Source: Aquiflexum lacus | GTDB taxonomy: Bacteria > Bacteroidota > Bacteroidia > Cytophagales > Cyclobacteriaceae | NCBI RefSeq assembly: GCF_015476655.1 | Contig: NZ_JABFHF010000022.1 | Span: 1-64,000, forward strand | DNA: 64,000 nt | Reading direction: 5' to 3' | Shown: one piece after another, positions 52,698 to 62,497 of the stretch | How positions within the stretch are numbered: position 1 is the first letter of the stretch | How the letters are laid out: each line of letters begins with the position of its first letter | The notes under the pieces: generated by a model | What the model was told of the DNA's origin: nothing | Seen by the model: only the letters and a program-made list of their open reading frames with translations | The model's database searches: none | Position numbers and translations under genes: made by a program

Positions 52698-53078
52698 TCA
52701 ACCTAAAATTATTTTCAAATCTTCTGAGCTTAGCGGTTTGTGTATAAATTTTTTTATAAAACCATACTGATTCGCCCTCGATATATCATTATGATCTGTT
52801 GAAGACGAAACCAAATAAATTGACAGGTCTTGAATATTGTATAAGTTGTTTTCTTCTAATTTATTTAGAAACCCCCAACCGTCCAAAACCGGCATGTTAA
52901 TGTCTAACAACACAATTATCTTTAATGGTGATTTTTGGAAAGAACTTAAAAGTTTTAAACCCTCCTCCCCATTTTCACATTCATGACATACTTGTGAAGG
53001 AAAGTTTCTTTTTATCATCTTTTGGACTATCAACCTATATATCAGGTCATCATCAATTATGCATATAATTTTCTCCAT
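52698..53078 (-). CDS. single-domain response regulator
   Basis: The 126-residue protein is a stand-alone receiver domain: acidic pocket I-I-D-D-D (about 7-11), phosphoacceptor Asp59 in V-L-L-D-I-N-M-P, conserved serine-threonine switch in V-S-S-S-T (about 90-94) and lysine in F-I-H-K-P-L-S (about 106-112). There is no output domain, so it probably passes phosphate on or acts by protein contact. It is the last gene of the signalling operon, 11 bases after the preceding one. Confidence 0.9.
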   Translation of the reverse strand: MEKIICIIDDDLIYRLIVQKMIKRNFPSQVCHECENGEEGLKLLSSFQKSPLKIIVLLDINMPVLDGWGFLNKLEENNLYNIQDLSIYLVSSSTDHNDISRANQYGFIKKFIHKPLSSEDLKIILG

Positions 53079-53089
53079 ATACCAAGAAA

Positions 53090-54103
53090 TTAGAGGTCAA
53101 AATTCTGGGCTTCATCAACTATTTTTTTTACGATATCATCCATTTCATTCATTGATGTTCTGAGTTCTTTTAACCAGAACATCATATCATCTAGATTTTC
53201 ATGGTGTTCTTCAATTAAGTTGATAATTCCTAAAATTCTTGAAAGTGGTGCCCTGACCACATGTGACTGAGTCCACGCAATATTCTTTAGTTTTTCATTT
53301 TGTTGTTCAATCGTTTTGACATGATTTAAGATGGTTGTTATGTCAGTAGCCTGAACAATGATTCCTTTTCTGCCTGTATTGTAAGTTATTTTTTTTGTAG
53401 ATAACTCTACATTGATTTCCTGACCGTCTTTTCTCAGTTGTGTAAACTGATTATTAACATTATAAGCAGGATTATCTACAAGTTTTCCTATTAAAACATC
53501 TCTTTCCCAGGCTGGGTGTAAATCCAAAATAGAAAGCGATAGGCATTCATCAAGCGAGTAACCGTACTTTTCAATTGTTGCTTCATTGACATCCAGAATC
53601 TTAAAATTTTCAGGGTGTAGCAGCCACATGGGCTGTGGGCTGAGGTTGAAAAGGTTTTTGTAATTTTCACGTTCTCCCTCCAATTGATTTCTGAAATTTT
53701 TTCTTGAAAGTGAGAAATCGATACTTTTTTGAAGTAAACTGGGATTAATTTCATCCTTAATCAAAAAGTCGTATATACCCAATTCCAAGCTTTGCTTGGC
53801 AAGGTTTATATCAGCGTATCCTGTCAACACAATGATTGGTGCATCTTTACTGATTTTCAATACTGCATTGATGAGTTCAATACCGCTCAAATCCGGCAAG
53901 TTTAAATCCAGCAAGATTACATTGAATTGGCCTTCCTTTTGATTTAAATCATCAGCCGCGGTACTGAAATCAACACAATGTTTAATTTGTATTTTTTTAT
54001 AGGATTCGATTAACAAATCCTCTACCAAAATAAAGTCTCCCTCATTGTCTTCTATGACCATAACGGACAAATTATTAGGCTTCATATTTTTTGGGTTATA
54101 CAT
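53090..54103 (-). CDS. receiver-PAS-DHp protein without ATPase domain
   Basis: The 337-residue protein consists of a receiver domain (I-E-D-N-E-G-D at about 17-23, phosphoacceptor Asp66 in L-L-D-L-N-L-P), a PAS domain (about 145-260) and a dimerisation/H-box helix pair with His281 in Q-S-H-V-V-R-A-P-L-S-R. It then stops; no HATPase domain with N, G1 and G2 boxes is present. It could be a phosphotransfer adaptor, a substrate of one of the neighbouring kinases, or a dominant regulator. Its start overlaps the stop of the preceding gene (TAATG). Confidence 0.85.
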   Translation of the reverse strand: MYNPKNMKPNNLSVMVIEDNEGDFILVEDLLIESYKKIQIKHCVDFSTAADDLNQKEGQFNVILLDLNLPDLSGIELINAVLKISKDAPIIVLTGYADINLAKQSLELGIYDFLIKDEINPSLLQKSIDFSLSRKNFRNQLEGERENYKNLFNLSPQPMWLLHPENFKILDVNEATIEKYGYSLDECLSLSILDLHPAWERDVLIGKLVDNPAYNVNNQFTQLRKDGQEINVELSTKKITYNTGRKGIIVQATDITTILNHVKTIEQQNEKLKNIAWTQSHVVRAPLSRILGIINLIEEHHENLDDMMFWLKELRTSMNEMDDIVKKIVDEAQNFDL

Positions 54104-54543
54104 TATTTAGATAATACTGAAAGCTGCAACCAAAACTCTTCAATTTTTTGAATAGCTTCCATAAAGTCGTCCATTTCCATTGGTTTTTTCACATAACTGT
54201 TACAGTATTTTTTGTAAGCCATATCAATATCTTTCTGATTGGAGGAGGTAGTCAGCATAATTACCGGTATTTTTTTCAGACTCTCATTCTGCTTAATCTC
54301 TTCTAAAACTTCAAGCCCATTGAAGATGGGAATATTGATGTCCAGTAAAATCAAATCAGGTCTTTGAGCGTTGGAGAACTCACCTTTCTTGTGTAAAAAA
54401 TCCAAAGCTTCCTGACCATTTCTGGCAACACTAACATGTGTATGGAATTTACTCTCCTCAAATGCCTCAAGTGTGAGCAAAACATCTCCGTCGTTGTCTT
54501 CTACAAGAAGAATATGTGCTAATTTAAAATTCCTTGTTTTCAT
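54103..54543 (-). CDS. Rcp1-like response regulator
   Basis: The 146-residue single receiver domain begins F-K-L-A-H-I-L-L-V-E-D-N-D-G-D-V-L-L-T-L-E-A-F, the hallmark of the Rcp1 group. These regulators are partners of cyanobacterial phytochrome-type kinases and many PAS kinases. Phosphoacceptor Asp68 lies in L-L-D-I-N-I-P, with T-T-S-S (about 97-100) and lysine in V-K-K-P-M-E. It is 5 bases after the CheB-CheR-kinase gene. Confidence 0.9.
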   Translation of the reverse strand: MKTRNFKLAHILLVEDNDGDVLLTLEAFEESKFHTHVSVARNGQEALDFLHKKGEFSNAQRPDLILLDINIPIFNGLEVLEEIKQNESLKKIPVIMLTTSSNQKDIDMAYKKYCNSYVKKPMEMDDFMEAIQKIEEFWLQLSVLSK

Positions 54544-54548
54544 ATAGT

Positions 54549-57500
54549 TTAATTATTTTTTGCAATTGTAAAATAAAAAGTAGAGCCTTTCCCCAATGTG
54601 GATTCTACCCATATCCTGCCACCATGCAGCTCTACTATCTTTTTGCAAACAGACAATCCTATGCCATTGCTTTCTTTATTCGGTTTTAAAGATTGAAACA
54701 TCTTAAATATATTTTCAAATTGATTTTGAGGAATTCCAATGCCGTTGTCAGAGATTTGAAACTGAACCCCATTCTCAACATTTTTATTATTGATGCTTAA
54801 CAAAAGCTTATCATTGCTTCTGTATTTGATGGCATTACCTATTAAGTTATTGATTAAGCGCTTAAATATAATGGGGTAGACAGACAATTCCTTGACTGAA
54901 AGATCATATTTTATGGAATGAGTAATTTTATTTAAGTCTATCTGAAAAACTTCAATAACATCATGAAAAAAATCAGGGAGATTCACCACAACTGATTTCT
55001 CATTGGAGATCCCGGTTCTTGAATAATCAAGTAAATTATTGATCAACTTATCCATTTCAACAGATGAGGTTAGAATCACCTCAAAATACTTTTGCTTTTT
55101 TTCTTCCTCTAACAGATCTCCCTTCTTTTGGATCATTTGCAACAAAGATTTGATATTTCGGATTGGTGTTTTCAAATCATGAGATGCGATATAAGCAAAT
55201 TCTTCAAGCGATCTGTTCACCTCTTCCAGTTTCTTGAATTGTTCTTTGTTAATTTGACTTAGTCGGTAAATCTGATTGATATGGTCCTGATGCTCTGTGA
55301 TATCATTTTGTATGGAGAAGAATCCTATGAAATTTTCTTCTTTATCATATAGGGGTTCTGCTTTGATATTCACCAAATATTTATTGCCTGTTTTATGGTA
55401 ATTGATGATATCCACAGTGAATGCTTTTTTTGCCCGGATAGATTGGGACATCAATTCCACGAGTTTGGGATCCGTTTCCGGGCCCTGCAAAAAATCCCCG
55501 GGCTTCTTGCCCAAAACCTCGTTTTCGGTATATCCTGTCATCTTTTCAAAGGCATCGTTGACGAAGTTTATTCCACCTTCCCCATCTGTTATGATCACAG
55601 CACTACTGGTTTGCTCAGCAATCAGCGAGTTTTTGGTAAACTCAAATTCATTCAACTTCCGTTGGTGAACATCTCTGATTATCAACAAAAACTTCTGCTC
55701 CTGGGATTTATTTTGTTGGATGGGTTTGATGCTCGCTTCCAGCCATCTCAATACATTTTTGGCCTTTTTAAACTCAAACTCTACCAGACCGAGCTCTTGA
55801 TTTTTGTGGACATTTGAAAATGCTTTTTGAAAGATCTCCCTATGTCTAAGCTGTGGCATTTTTTCCAGAAAGTTTATATTATATAACTTATCTAAAGCGT
55901 ATCCGGTGACTTCAACTCCTGAAGGAGTACTGTATTCTATGGCTCCCTGTTGAGTTACAATGCAAACCATATCCCTCAGGTTGTTGGAAATCAACTTGAA
56001 AATTTCATCCTGATTTTCATGTTTCAGTTCCAGCTCCGAAAGAGCTTTCTCCGATACTTGAATAGCTTGCTTGAGCTTTTTGGCCTGTGTCAGGTCTACA
56101 AATACCAGCGTAATTCCCTGAACATCTTTTTTGTGGTTTCGGAATGGGGCTATTTTCAACAGATACTCTTTGCCCTTAATGTCTTCGATGGTGAACTCAT
56201 AAGAAACCGATTCAGCCAAAACCGCTTCAATATGCTCCAAAAAATTCTCCAAATGGATTTTAGCCCTGAAATGACTGATGTTTCTTCCTATATCATGGGG
56301 TACTAAATCCAAAATCTTTTTGATGGCAGGGGTAAATTTCCGTATATTCAGATTGGCATCTAAAAATAAAATGGCCAGCTCGGTGCTGTGAATCAGGTTA
56401 TTCAGATCATCATTGGACTGAGAAAGCTCATGGTTTTTCTGTTCATACTCAGCATTGACGGTATAGAGCTCCTCATTGACTGATTCCAGTTCTTCGTTGG
56501 AACTCTGCAGTTCTTCGTTTGTGGCCTGTAGTTCCTCATTGCTTGATTCCAGCTCCTCAATGGTCGTTTGCAAGGTCTCTCTATTGATTCTGAGTTCTCT
56601 TTCAAGGATATGGATTTTCTCTTTAGAGACCGTATTGATCGTTACATGCTCTGATGGGGATTGTTCAGGAGGCCTTTTCGAGGAAGTCTCAAAGGTAATA
56701 AACAGGTAATGCATGCCATCAAAAAGTTCTTTTTTACGGACAAGAATATTCATAAACCCACTTGCACCTACGAAAGCTCTGAACTCATCCGGTACCTGTA
56801 TATCCGTCAGGGTTACGGGCTTTCCAGACTGCAATACTTTATTGGCTACTACCTCCAGGGGAATGGCAATAGTATCAGGCAGCATCTTGGTGATATTGGA
56901 ACTGATCTCTCCCGAAGGCATGGTCAGCAGTCTGTGAGCATTGCCCGAACTGTGCAGCAAGTTCAACTGCTCATCAATGATGAGAGAATCCGGCACATAT
57001 TCCTGAATAAGGGAATGCTGTATTTCGCTCAGCAGGTTTTTTTTATTGGCTTTAAAAGCAGGAACGCTGTTGTCAAGATCGGAATTTGGTAATTTGTCAC
57101 TTACCTTTTGATTCCTCTTTTTGACGGAATGCAATCGCTGGACAAACTTCTTATTCTCTTTATTGACAAACAGGTTTTGTTTTTTGTTGAACTCAAAGAA
57201 ATCTTCCCTGGCATCGCCCAGCGTTTCACTGGATCCCAAAAACAGGAATCCGTTGGTTCGCAAAGAATATTGAAAAATGGTAAAAAGCTGCTGTTGGATC
57301 GAATCAGTAAGGTAGATCAGGAGGTTTCTGCAACTGATCAAATCGATTTTATTAAAAGGAGGATTCTGGATTACGTTGTGGACCGAAAACACAATCATTT
57401 CACGGATTTCCTTTGCTATGGCATAACCGTTTTTTTGGGAGACAAAATAAGTGTTCAGGTATTCTATGGGTATTTCAGCGCTGATATTGTTTGGGAAAAC

Positions 57501-58553
57501 GCGACTTGCAGCCAATTTTATGGCTTCTTTGTCCAGGTCTGTGGCAAAAATATTGACTTCATATTGTAGTTTGTTTATCCTAAGATGATCTTTGATCAAT
57601 ATGGCAATGGAATAGGCTTCTTCCCCTGTAGAGCAACCCGGTACCCAAACCCTAAGGGTCTTTGAGTCCGAATTGTTTTCGATCATTTTAGGAATCACCT
57701 GAGTTTTAAGGGCATTGAAGGCCTCTTCATCTCTGAAAAAGCGGGTAACGCCTATAAGCAGTTCCTTGGCTAAAAGCTGGGCTTCATTTTGATTGTTTTG
57801 CAGGTGGTTGTAATAAGCATCCATTTTGGTGTAATCCAGAATACTCATTCTCCTGCTGATCCTTCTCGAAACGGTAGTATGCTTATATCCGGTGAAATCT
57901 ACATCAATTTGTTTTTCTACACTTCGTAAAATACTTGTGATTACAGCGTTGGCTTTGGAAGAATTGTTGAAGTTTTGTGAAATGGTATCGCGGTTTTCAA
58001 AAAAACGGTCAATCTCCTGATGCATCGTTTCCACCCGGCAAACCATGTCAACGACACCGGAATAAATGGCACTATTGGGCATGCCATTGAATTTGGCCTG
58101 CTGAGGGTCCTGTACCAATACCAGTCCTCCGTTTTCTTTGATGAATTTTATCCCCTTAGATCCGTCACTTCCCGTACCGGACAGGATGATGGCACAAGCC
58201 TTTTCGTGAAGATTTTCCGCTAATGAAGCAAAAAAATCACTGATCGGAAAGCTTAGGGTTCTGTCTTCTTTTTCAGTCAAAACGAATTTTCCATCCTCAA
58301 TCTCCACAAACTTTTTGGGAGGGTTGAGGTAAATATTTCCCTTTTCAATTGACATGCCATCCTCAATTTTTTGGATGGGAAGCTTGGTGTGCCTTGAAAG
58401 CAACTCGTCCATCAGGCTTTTGTGATTGGGGGCCAGGTGCTGAATAATCACAAAAGCATATTTTGATTTGGGGTTGGCATGTTCAAAGAAAACTTCAAGC
58501 GGCTCCAACCCTCCTGCTGAAGCTCCTAAAGCTATGATTGGAAATGTATGCAT
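54549..58553 (-). CDS. CheB-CheR-PAS-histidine kinase fusion
   Basis: The 1334-residue protein begins with a CheB methylesterase domain whose triad is visible (Ser12 in G-A-S-A-G-G, His39 in Q-H-L-A, Asp130 in G-S-D-G). A CheR methyltransferase follows (about 205-470; V-W-V-P-G-C-S-T-G-E-E-A-Y-S and N-P-P-F-N-K-I-D-L-I-S-C-R-N). Then come a long E-L-E-S-S-N-E-E-L-Q coiled coil (about 640-720), several PAS domains, and a kinase core with His1125 in S-H-D-L-K-T-P and the ATP site D-N-G-I-G-I ... G-I-G-L. CheB-CheR-PAS proteins with and without kinase parts are known; the substrate methylated here is unclear, since no chemoreceptor gene is nearby. It is preceded immediately by the kinase gene at 58554. 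Confidence 0.93.
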   Translation of the reverse strand: MHTFPIIALGASAGGLEPLEVFFEHANPKSKYAFVIIQHLAPNHKSLMDELLSRHTKLPIQKIEDGMSIEKGNIYLNPPKKFVEIEDGKFVLTEKEDRTLSFPISDFFASLAENLHEKACAIILSGTGSDGSKGIKFIKENGGLVLVQDPQQAKFNGMPNSAIYSGVVDMVCRVETMHQEIDRFFENRDTISQNFNNSSKANAVITSILRSVEKQIDVDFTGYKHTTVSRRISRRMSILDYTKMDAYYNHLQNNQNEAQLLAKELLIGVTRFFRDEEAFNALKTQVIPKMIENNSDSKTLRVWVPGCSTGEEAYSIAILIKDHLRINKLQYEVNIFATDLDKEAIKLAASRVFPNNISAEIPIEYLNTYFVSQKNGYAIAKEIREMIVFSVHNVIQNPPFNKIDLISCRNLLIYLTDSIQQQLFTIFQYSLRTNGFLFLGSSETLGDAREDFFEFNKKQNLFVNKENKKFVQRLHSVKKRNQKVSDKLPNSDLDNSVPAFKANKKNLLSEIQHSLIQEYVPDSLIIDEQLNLLHSSGNAHRLLTMPSGEISSNITKMLPDTIAIPLEVVANKVLQSGKPVTLTDIQVPDEFRAFVGASGFMNILVRKKELFDGMHYLFITFETSSKRPPEQSPSEHVTINTVSKEKIHILERELRINRETLQTTIEELESSNEELQATNEELQSSNEELESVNEELYTVNAEYEQKNHELSQSNDDLNNLIHSTELAILFLDANLNIRKFTPAIKKILDLVPHDIGRNISHFRAKIHLENFLEHIEAVLAESVSYEFTIEDIKGKEYLLKIAPFRNHKKDVQGITLVFVDLTQAKKLKQAIQVSEKALSELELKHENQDEIFKLISNNLRDMVCIVTQQGAIEYSTPSGVEVTGYALDKLYNINFLEKMPQLRHREIFQKAFSNVHKNQELGLVEFEFKKAKNVLRWLEASIKPIQQNKSQEQKFLLIIRDVHQRKLNEFEFTKNSLIAEQTSSAVIITDGEGGINFVNDAFEKMTGYTENEVLGKKPGDFLQGPETDPKLVELMSQSIRAKKAFTVDIINYHKTGNKYLVNIKAEPLYDKEENFIGFFSIQNDITEHQDHINQIYRLSQINKEQFKKLEEVNRSLEEFAYIASHDLKTPIRNIKSLLQMIQKKGDLLEEEKKQKYFEVILTSSVEMDKLINNLLDYSRTGISNEKSVVVNLPDFFHDVIEVFQIDLNKITHSIKYDLSVKELSVYPIIFKRLINNLIGNAIKYRSNDKLLLSINNKNVENGVQFQISDNGIGIPQNQFENIFKMFQSLKPNKESNGIGLSVCKKIVELHGGRIWVESTLGKGSTFYFTIAKNN

Positions 58554-59762
58554 TTATTTCTGTTTTTTTATCTCTATAAAGAAGGTGCTACCTTTGTCTT
58601 TTTCTGAGGTAACCCAGATTTTTCCGTTCATTCTTTCAACCGTTTTTTTAACCATAGAAAGACCCATTCCCGTACCCTCATATTCTCCGGAATTATGTAA
58701 TTGTTTAAACATCACAAATACTTCTTGATATTTTTTTTCAGGAATACCAATGCCATTATCTTGGATTGCAAGTGTGAATAATTGGTCGTTTTCTGATACT
58801 TCAATTGATATTTTTGAAGTCCTACCTTTGGGTACAAATTTGATACTATTTGAAATTAAGTTTTGAAATACTTGTTGATATCCTGTAAAAGAACCTTTTA
58901 CAATGGGTAATTTTACACTAATGATTTCAGTTTTACTCTCTTTTATTACAGTTTGTAATATCTGTTTGACTTCTGATAAAACATTATTGAGATCAACTGT
59001 TTCATCTATAACTATATTGCCGGCTTTATGGTATTCCAATAACCCAGTCAACATTTTACTGAGCCTTTTTGCTCCTTCTGAAGCAAACTTCAGGTAACGC
59101 TGTCCTTTTACATCTAAATGATCAACATATTTCCTTTGAAGTAGGCCCAAAAAAGATCCCACCATTCGCAAAGGTTCCCTTAGATCATGAGAGAGTGAAT
59201 AAGCCAACAGTTCCAGATTTTTATTCACAGTATTAAGTTCATTATTCAACAGCTCTATTTTTTGGTTTTTACGCATCATCTCTCTTTTGCTGTTGATCAA
59301 TTCATTATTCAGGGATGAAAAGTCATTCAATAAAAACTCATCCACTTCATATTTATTGACTTTTCTTTCGAAATTGTCTGCTTTTTTCTCTACGAGCCGT
59401 ATTTTGTTTGCCTGTTCATTGTTTATTAACATTATTTCTTCCAAAGCTTTTTCGGAAGAATTCATATCAGTTCTTCCGCATATCAATACCTTATCATTGA
59501 GCAGATAGCCCGAAAAATTAAAAATTATATTTTCTCCTTGATTATTTAGACCTACTAAATAGTGCTCCTCCTCCATCATATTTTGTTTGATTGAAAGCCA
59601 AAAATCTCCCAATACATTGATAGATGATTTTTCAATGATTTGATGAATACCAATTGGTAAATCAAAGTTTTCCAATATTCCGGCAGTGTCAAGAAATACT
59701 TGAACAATCGTTCCGTGATGATTACAGGAAAACATTATTTTATGTTCTTTGATAGTGTCCAT
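58554..59762 (-). CDS. histidine kinase downstream of the B12 protein
   Basis: The 402-residue soluble kinase has an unassigned PAS-like N-terminus (about 1-105), a coiled-coil linker (about 105-185), a DHp with His192 in S-H-D-L-R-E-P-L-R and an HATPase domain (N box I-S-N-S-I-K-F, G1 D-N-G-I-G-I, G2 G-T-G-M-G-L-S). No membrane segment is present, so it senses something in the cytoplasm. Its start is separated by a single base from the stop of the B12-binding protein gene, the closest candidate input partner. Its stop touches the start of the next gene. Confidence 0.9.
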   Translation of the reverse strand: MDTIKEHKIMFSCNHHGTIVQVFLDTAGILENFDLPIGIHQIIEKSSINVLGDFWLSIKQNMMEEEHYLVGLNNQGENIIFNFSGYLLNDKVLICGRTDMNSSEKALEEIMLINNEQANKIRLVEKKADNFERKVNKYEVDEFLLNDFSSLNNELINSKREMMRKNQKIELLNNELNTVNKNLELLAYSLSHDLREPLRMVGSFLGLLQRKYVDHLDVKGQRYLKFASEGAKRLSKMLTGLLEYHKAGNIVIDETVDLNNVLSEVKQILQTVIKESKTEIISVKLPIVKGSFTGYQQVFQNLISNSIKFVPKGRTSKISIEVSENDQLFTLAIQDNGIGIPEKKYQEVFVMFKQLHNSGEYEGTGMGLSMVKKTVERMNGKIWVTSEKDKGSTFFIEIKKQK

Positions 59763-59763
59763 A

Positions 59764-60816
59764 TCAGTTAGAAATCAGTTCATTAGCTTTTTTTATGGCT
59801 TCATCTGCATTTCGTGCAAAGCCGTCAGCACCCACTTTTTTCCAGAGATTCGGATTGGTAATAAAAGGATAGCCACCCACCATTATTTTTAGGTTCTCGA
59901 ATTCATCTACATTTTTAAGATTATTGATCAATGCAACAGATTTACTCACATGGGTAGGCAGGGTCACCGAAAGTGCCAGAATATCGGCTTTATATTCTTT
60001 TAAGGCTTTCGGCAGTTGATCTTCGGGAAGGTTAGCGCCAAGATAATAGGTATCCCATCCGTCCATCTCAAAAAAATCAGTTACCATACGGATTCCAAGT
60101 TCATGCAATTCACCGCTAATAGAACAAGCCACCAATGTTTTGCCGTTGCGATTAGTTGAAAAAATATGAGCGTACAATCCTGACATGATTTGTTGGGTTG
60201 CAGCAGTACAATAATGTTCGTGCGCTACTGTAATTTTATTGCATTGCCAAAGCCGTCCGATTTCGTATTGGGATATTTGAAAAATCTGTTGATATATATC
60301 TTTTATGGACGTTTCTTTCGAAATCAGATCAGAAATCAATTGATAGGCCTCATGCCTTTTACCATTTAATAAATAGTCAAGATACATGGTCACTTCATCT
60401 TTTAAAGGATTTTCATCGGTAATAAATGAACTGACTTCTTCTTTTTTTTCTAAAAGTTTTTCTCTGGCATTGTTGATATAGTCTTTTGTAACATTTGAAA
60501 AATCACTGCCCAGTATTTCATGAATCGCGATTTGAACAAAATCCAGGTTGTTTAGAAGGTCTGTATCAGGGATATTTCTTGATTTATGCATAGTTTCAGC
60601 CCAAAGAATATAATTTGCATACATCTCGGGAAGCTCCATTGCCAATGCTTCTGCTAAAAAATTGAGATGATTGACAGCATCTTGTCGGCATTGGGTTTTT
60701 CCTTCCGGACTATAACGATCAGATACTGAAGGATCATGCTTGAAATGCAATTCCGAAATATAATCAGAAAGCTCATTAGAACTTTCATAAATTTTTTTAA
60801 CGTTAAATGATTTCAT
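59764..60816 (-). CDS. stand-alone B12-binding protein with CarH/LitR-like light-sensor motifs
   Basis: The 350-residue protein has about 130 residues of helical, unassigned sequence. A four-helix cap follows (about 140-215) with W-x9-E-H (Trp190, Glu200, His201), and then a B12-binding Rossmann domain with G-E-L-H-E-L-G (axial histidine His238), Y-Y-L-G-A-N-L-P (about 257-264), A-L-S-V-T (about 281-285) and V-G-G-Y (about 313-316). The W-x9-E-H plus E-x-H-x-x-G combination is the signature of CarH/LitR adenosylcobalamin photoreceptors. There is no MerR DNA-binding domain. I infer that it reports light or B12 status to the kinases encoded around it. Confidence 0.85.
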   Translation of the reverse strand: MKSFNVKKIYESSNELSDYISELHFKHDPSVSDRYSPEGKTQCRQDAVNHLNFLAEALAMELPEMYANYILWAETMHKSRNIPDTDLLNNLDFVQIAIHEILGSDFSNVTKDYINNAREKLLEKKEEVSSFITDENPLKDEVTMYLDYLLNGKRHEAYQLISDLISKETSIKDIYQQIFQISQYEIGRLWQCNKITVAHEHYCTAATQQIMSGLYAHIFSTNRNGKTLVACSISGELHELGIRMVTDFFEMDGWDTYYLGANLPEDQLPKALKEYKADILALSVTLPTHVSKSVALINNLKNVDEFENLKIMVGGYPFITNPNLWKKVGADGFARNADEAIKKANELISN

Positions 60817-60881
60817 AACTAACTACTTATATGTTCATATTTGCTGATTATTGCGATCATAATTTTTTGTTAAAATGAAAG

Positions 60882-62477
60882 TTAATTGACATAGACTATT
60901 TGATTTTTTGCAATCGTAAAATAAAATGTACTTCCTTTACCCGGTTCTGATTCAACCCTGATTCTACCCCCGTGATTTTCCACAATCTTTTGACAGATTG
61001 CAAGACCAATTCCGGTACCTCTGTATTCCTCCTTGTTGTGCAGCCTTTGGAAGATTTTAAAAATTTTATCAGAATATTCCGGTTTAATACCAATGCCGTT
61101 ATCCTTTACCTCAAAGTGCCAGAATTCCTCATCCTCGTTTGAGGTAATTTTTACTTCTGGATTACTTCCCTTTATTTGGTATTTAACTGCATTATTTATC
61201 AGATTCTGAAAAAGCTGTCGCATAGGCGCTCTTGCACCATTGATTTCAGGCAGTTTCTCAACTTTAATAACAGCTTTTTGCTCATTAATCAATATTTCGT
61301 TTAATCCAAGTGCTTCCTGTACCAGATCATTCATATCGATATCTTCCTTTTCAATTTCAACACGCCCAATTCTGGAATACTCTAGCAGGTCGTGAATAAT
61401 TTGCCGCATACGCTTGGCCCCGTCAGTTGCAAAATGAATATATCTTTTGCCCCTCTCATCCAGCAGATGATCATATTTCCATTCTAACTTTGTCAGGAAG
61501 TTAGTAATCATCCGCAACGGTTCCTGCAGATCGTGTGAGGCTACATAAGCAAACTGTTCCAGTTCAGTATTTGAAGCGGCCAGTTCTTTGGTCTGGATTT
61601 CTAGCGAAAGATTCAGTTTTTCTAGGCACTGTTCAGACTCTTTACGCGTTGTGATATCATTGATTACCAAAATAAGCCCATTTTCATCTTCCTCTGAATA
61701 TTCGAACCGGGCTGAGGTAATACTTAAAATTTGAATAGTGTTGTGTTGTGTTTCTCTTTTGACTTCCAGCGCTTCACCTTCATCGTTGCTATAGGAAGTA
61801 TTAATGCTTTTTCTGAGATATTTTTCTAATTTATTACCTTCCTTGTGTTCAAAGAGATTTGAGAAAGTGGCTCCCATAACCTGAGATTCATTTTTTTCAA
61901 AAATGGATGTTGCTTCTTTATTCCATCCCAAAATTTTCCCTTGATTGCTCACGATAGCTATGCCTACAGGAGTAATATCCATCAGTTTATTGATGAATTG
62001 TTGATGGTAACTCTGTTTTCGGGACGAAACTATTGTAGAAATTTTTGAATTGGTTTCCGCAAGGATAGCCCGGTATTTAACTGCCTGCAGGCTCTCCTGA
62101 AAAATCTTCCCGAGATGCTCCCAGTCAGTTTCATGAAGACAAGTAACATTTGTGCCCATAAACGGTGAAAAACGGATGGCCTCTTTAAGGTTTTCGGTAA
62201 TTTTTTCTGAGGGGCTCAGCAGGACGATTTTTGCATTTTTATTAAATGAATGAAGACGCTGGGCACTCTGTATAGGGTCTGCTACATCACTGCCTATAAT
62301 AAATGCTACAACCTCTCCTTGGAATGGCATTTTCTTCAGATCACCGAATGTTTTGATCGAGGCTACCTGTTTACATTCCCCGTCAACTATATCTGATAGT
62401 TGTTGTACAAGATCATTGTTTTCCGTCTGGATCAGATAGATATACTCTTGTTCTGCTATGGCCGTCTTCCTTGTCAT
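60882..62477 (-). CDS. PAS histidine kinase with receiver-like N-terminus
   Basis: The 531-residue soluble kinase has an N-terminal segment resembling a degenerate receiver (about 10-110; I-Y-L-I-Q-T-E-N, I-I-G-S-D-V-A, K-I-V-L-L-S-P). A PAS domain follows (about 155-280), then a coiled coil, a DHp with His315 in S-H-D-L-Q-E-P-L-R, and an HATPase domain (I-N-N-A-V-K-Y, D-N-G-I-G-I, G-T-G-I-G-L-A). The DHp/HATPase part resembles kinases of the phytochrome type. It lies 20 bases after the acyl-CoA dehydrogenase gene and about 65 bases before the B12 protein gene. Confidence 0.9.
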   Translation of the reverse strand: MTRKTAIAEQEYIYLIQTENNDLVQQLSDIVDGECKQVASIKTFGDLKKMPFQGEVVAFIIGSDVADPIQSAQRLHSFNKNAKIVLLSPSEKITENLKEAIRFSPFMGTNVTCLHETDWEHLGKIFQESLQAVKYRAILAETNSKISTIVSSRKQSYHQQFINKLMDITPVGIAIVSNQGKILGWNKEATSIFEKNESQVMGATFSNLFEHKEGNKLEKYLRKSINTSYSNDEGEALEVKRETQHNTIQILSITSARFEYSEEDENGLILVINDITTRKESEQCLEKLNLSLEIQTKELAASNTELEQFAYVASHDLQEPLRMITNFLTKLEWKYDHLLDERGKRYIHFATDGAKRMRQIIHDLLEYSRIGRVEIEKEDIDMNDLVQEALGLNEILINEQKAVIKVEKLPEINGARAPMRQLFQNLINNAVKYQIKGSNPEVKITSNEDEEFWHFEVKDNGIGIKPEYSDKIFKIFQRLHNKEEYRGTGIGLAICQKIVENHGGRIRVESEPGKGSTFYFTIAKNQIVYVN

Positions 62478-62497
62478 ATTACGTTATTAAACATTCA

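Noticed and set aside
55395-57569. Several 118-153-codon plus-strand frames
   Set aside because: All lie opposite the CheB-CheR-kinase gene and show no recognisable sequence.
60817-60881. Possible cobalamin riboswitch before the B12-binding protein gene
   Set aside because: The gap is only 65 bases and A+T-rich; no B12 box or stable fold was seen.
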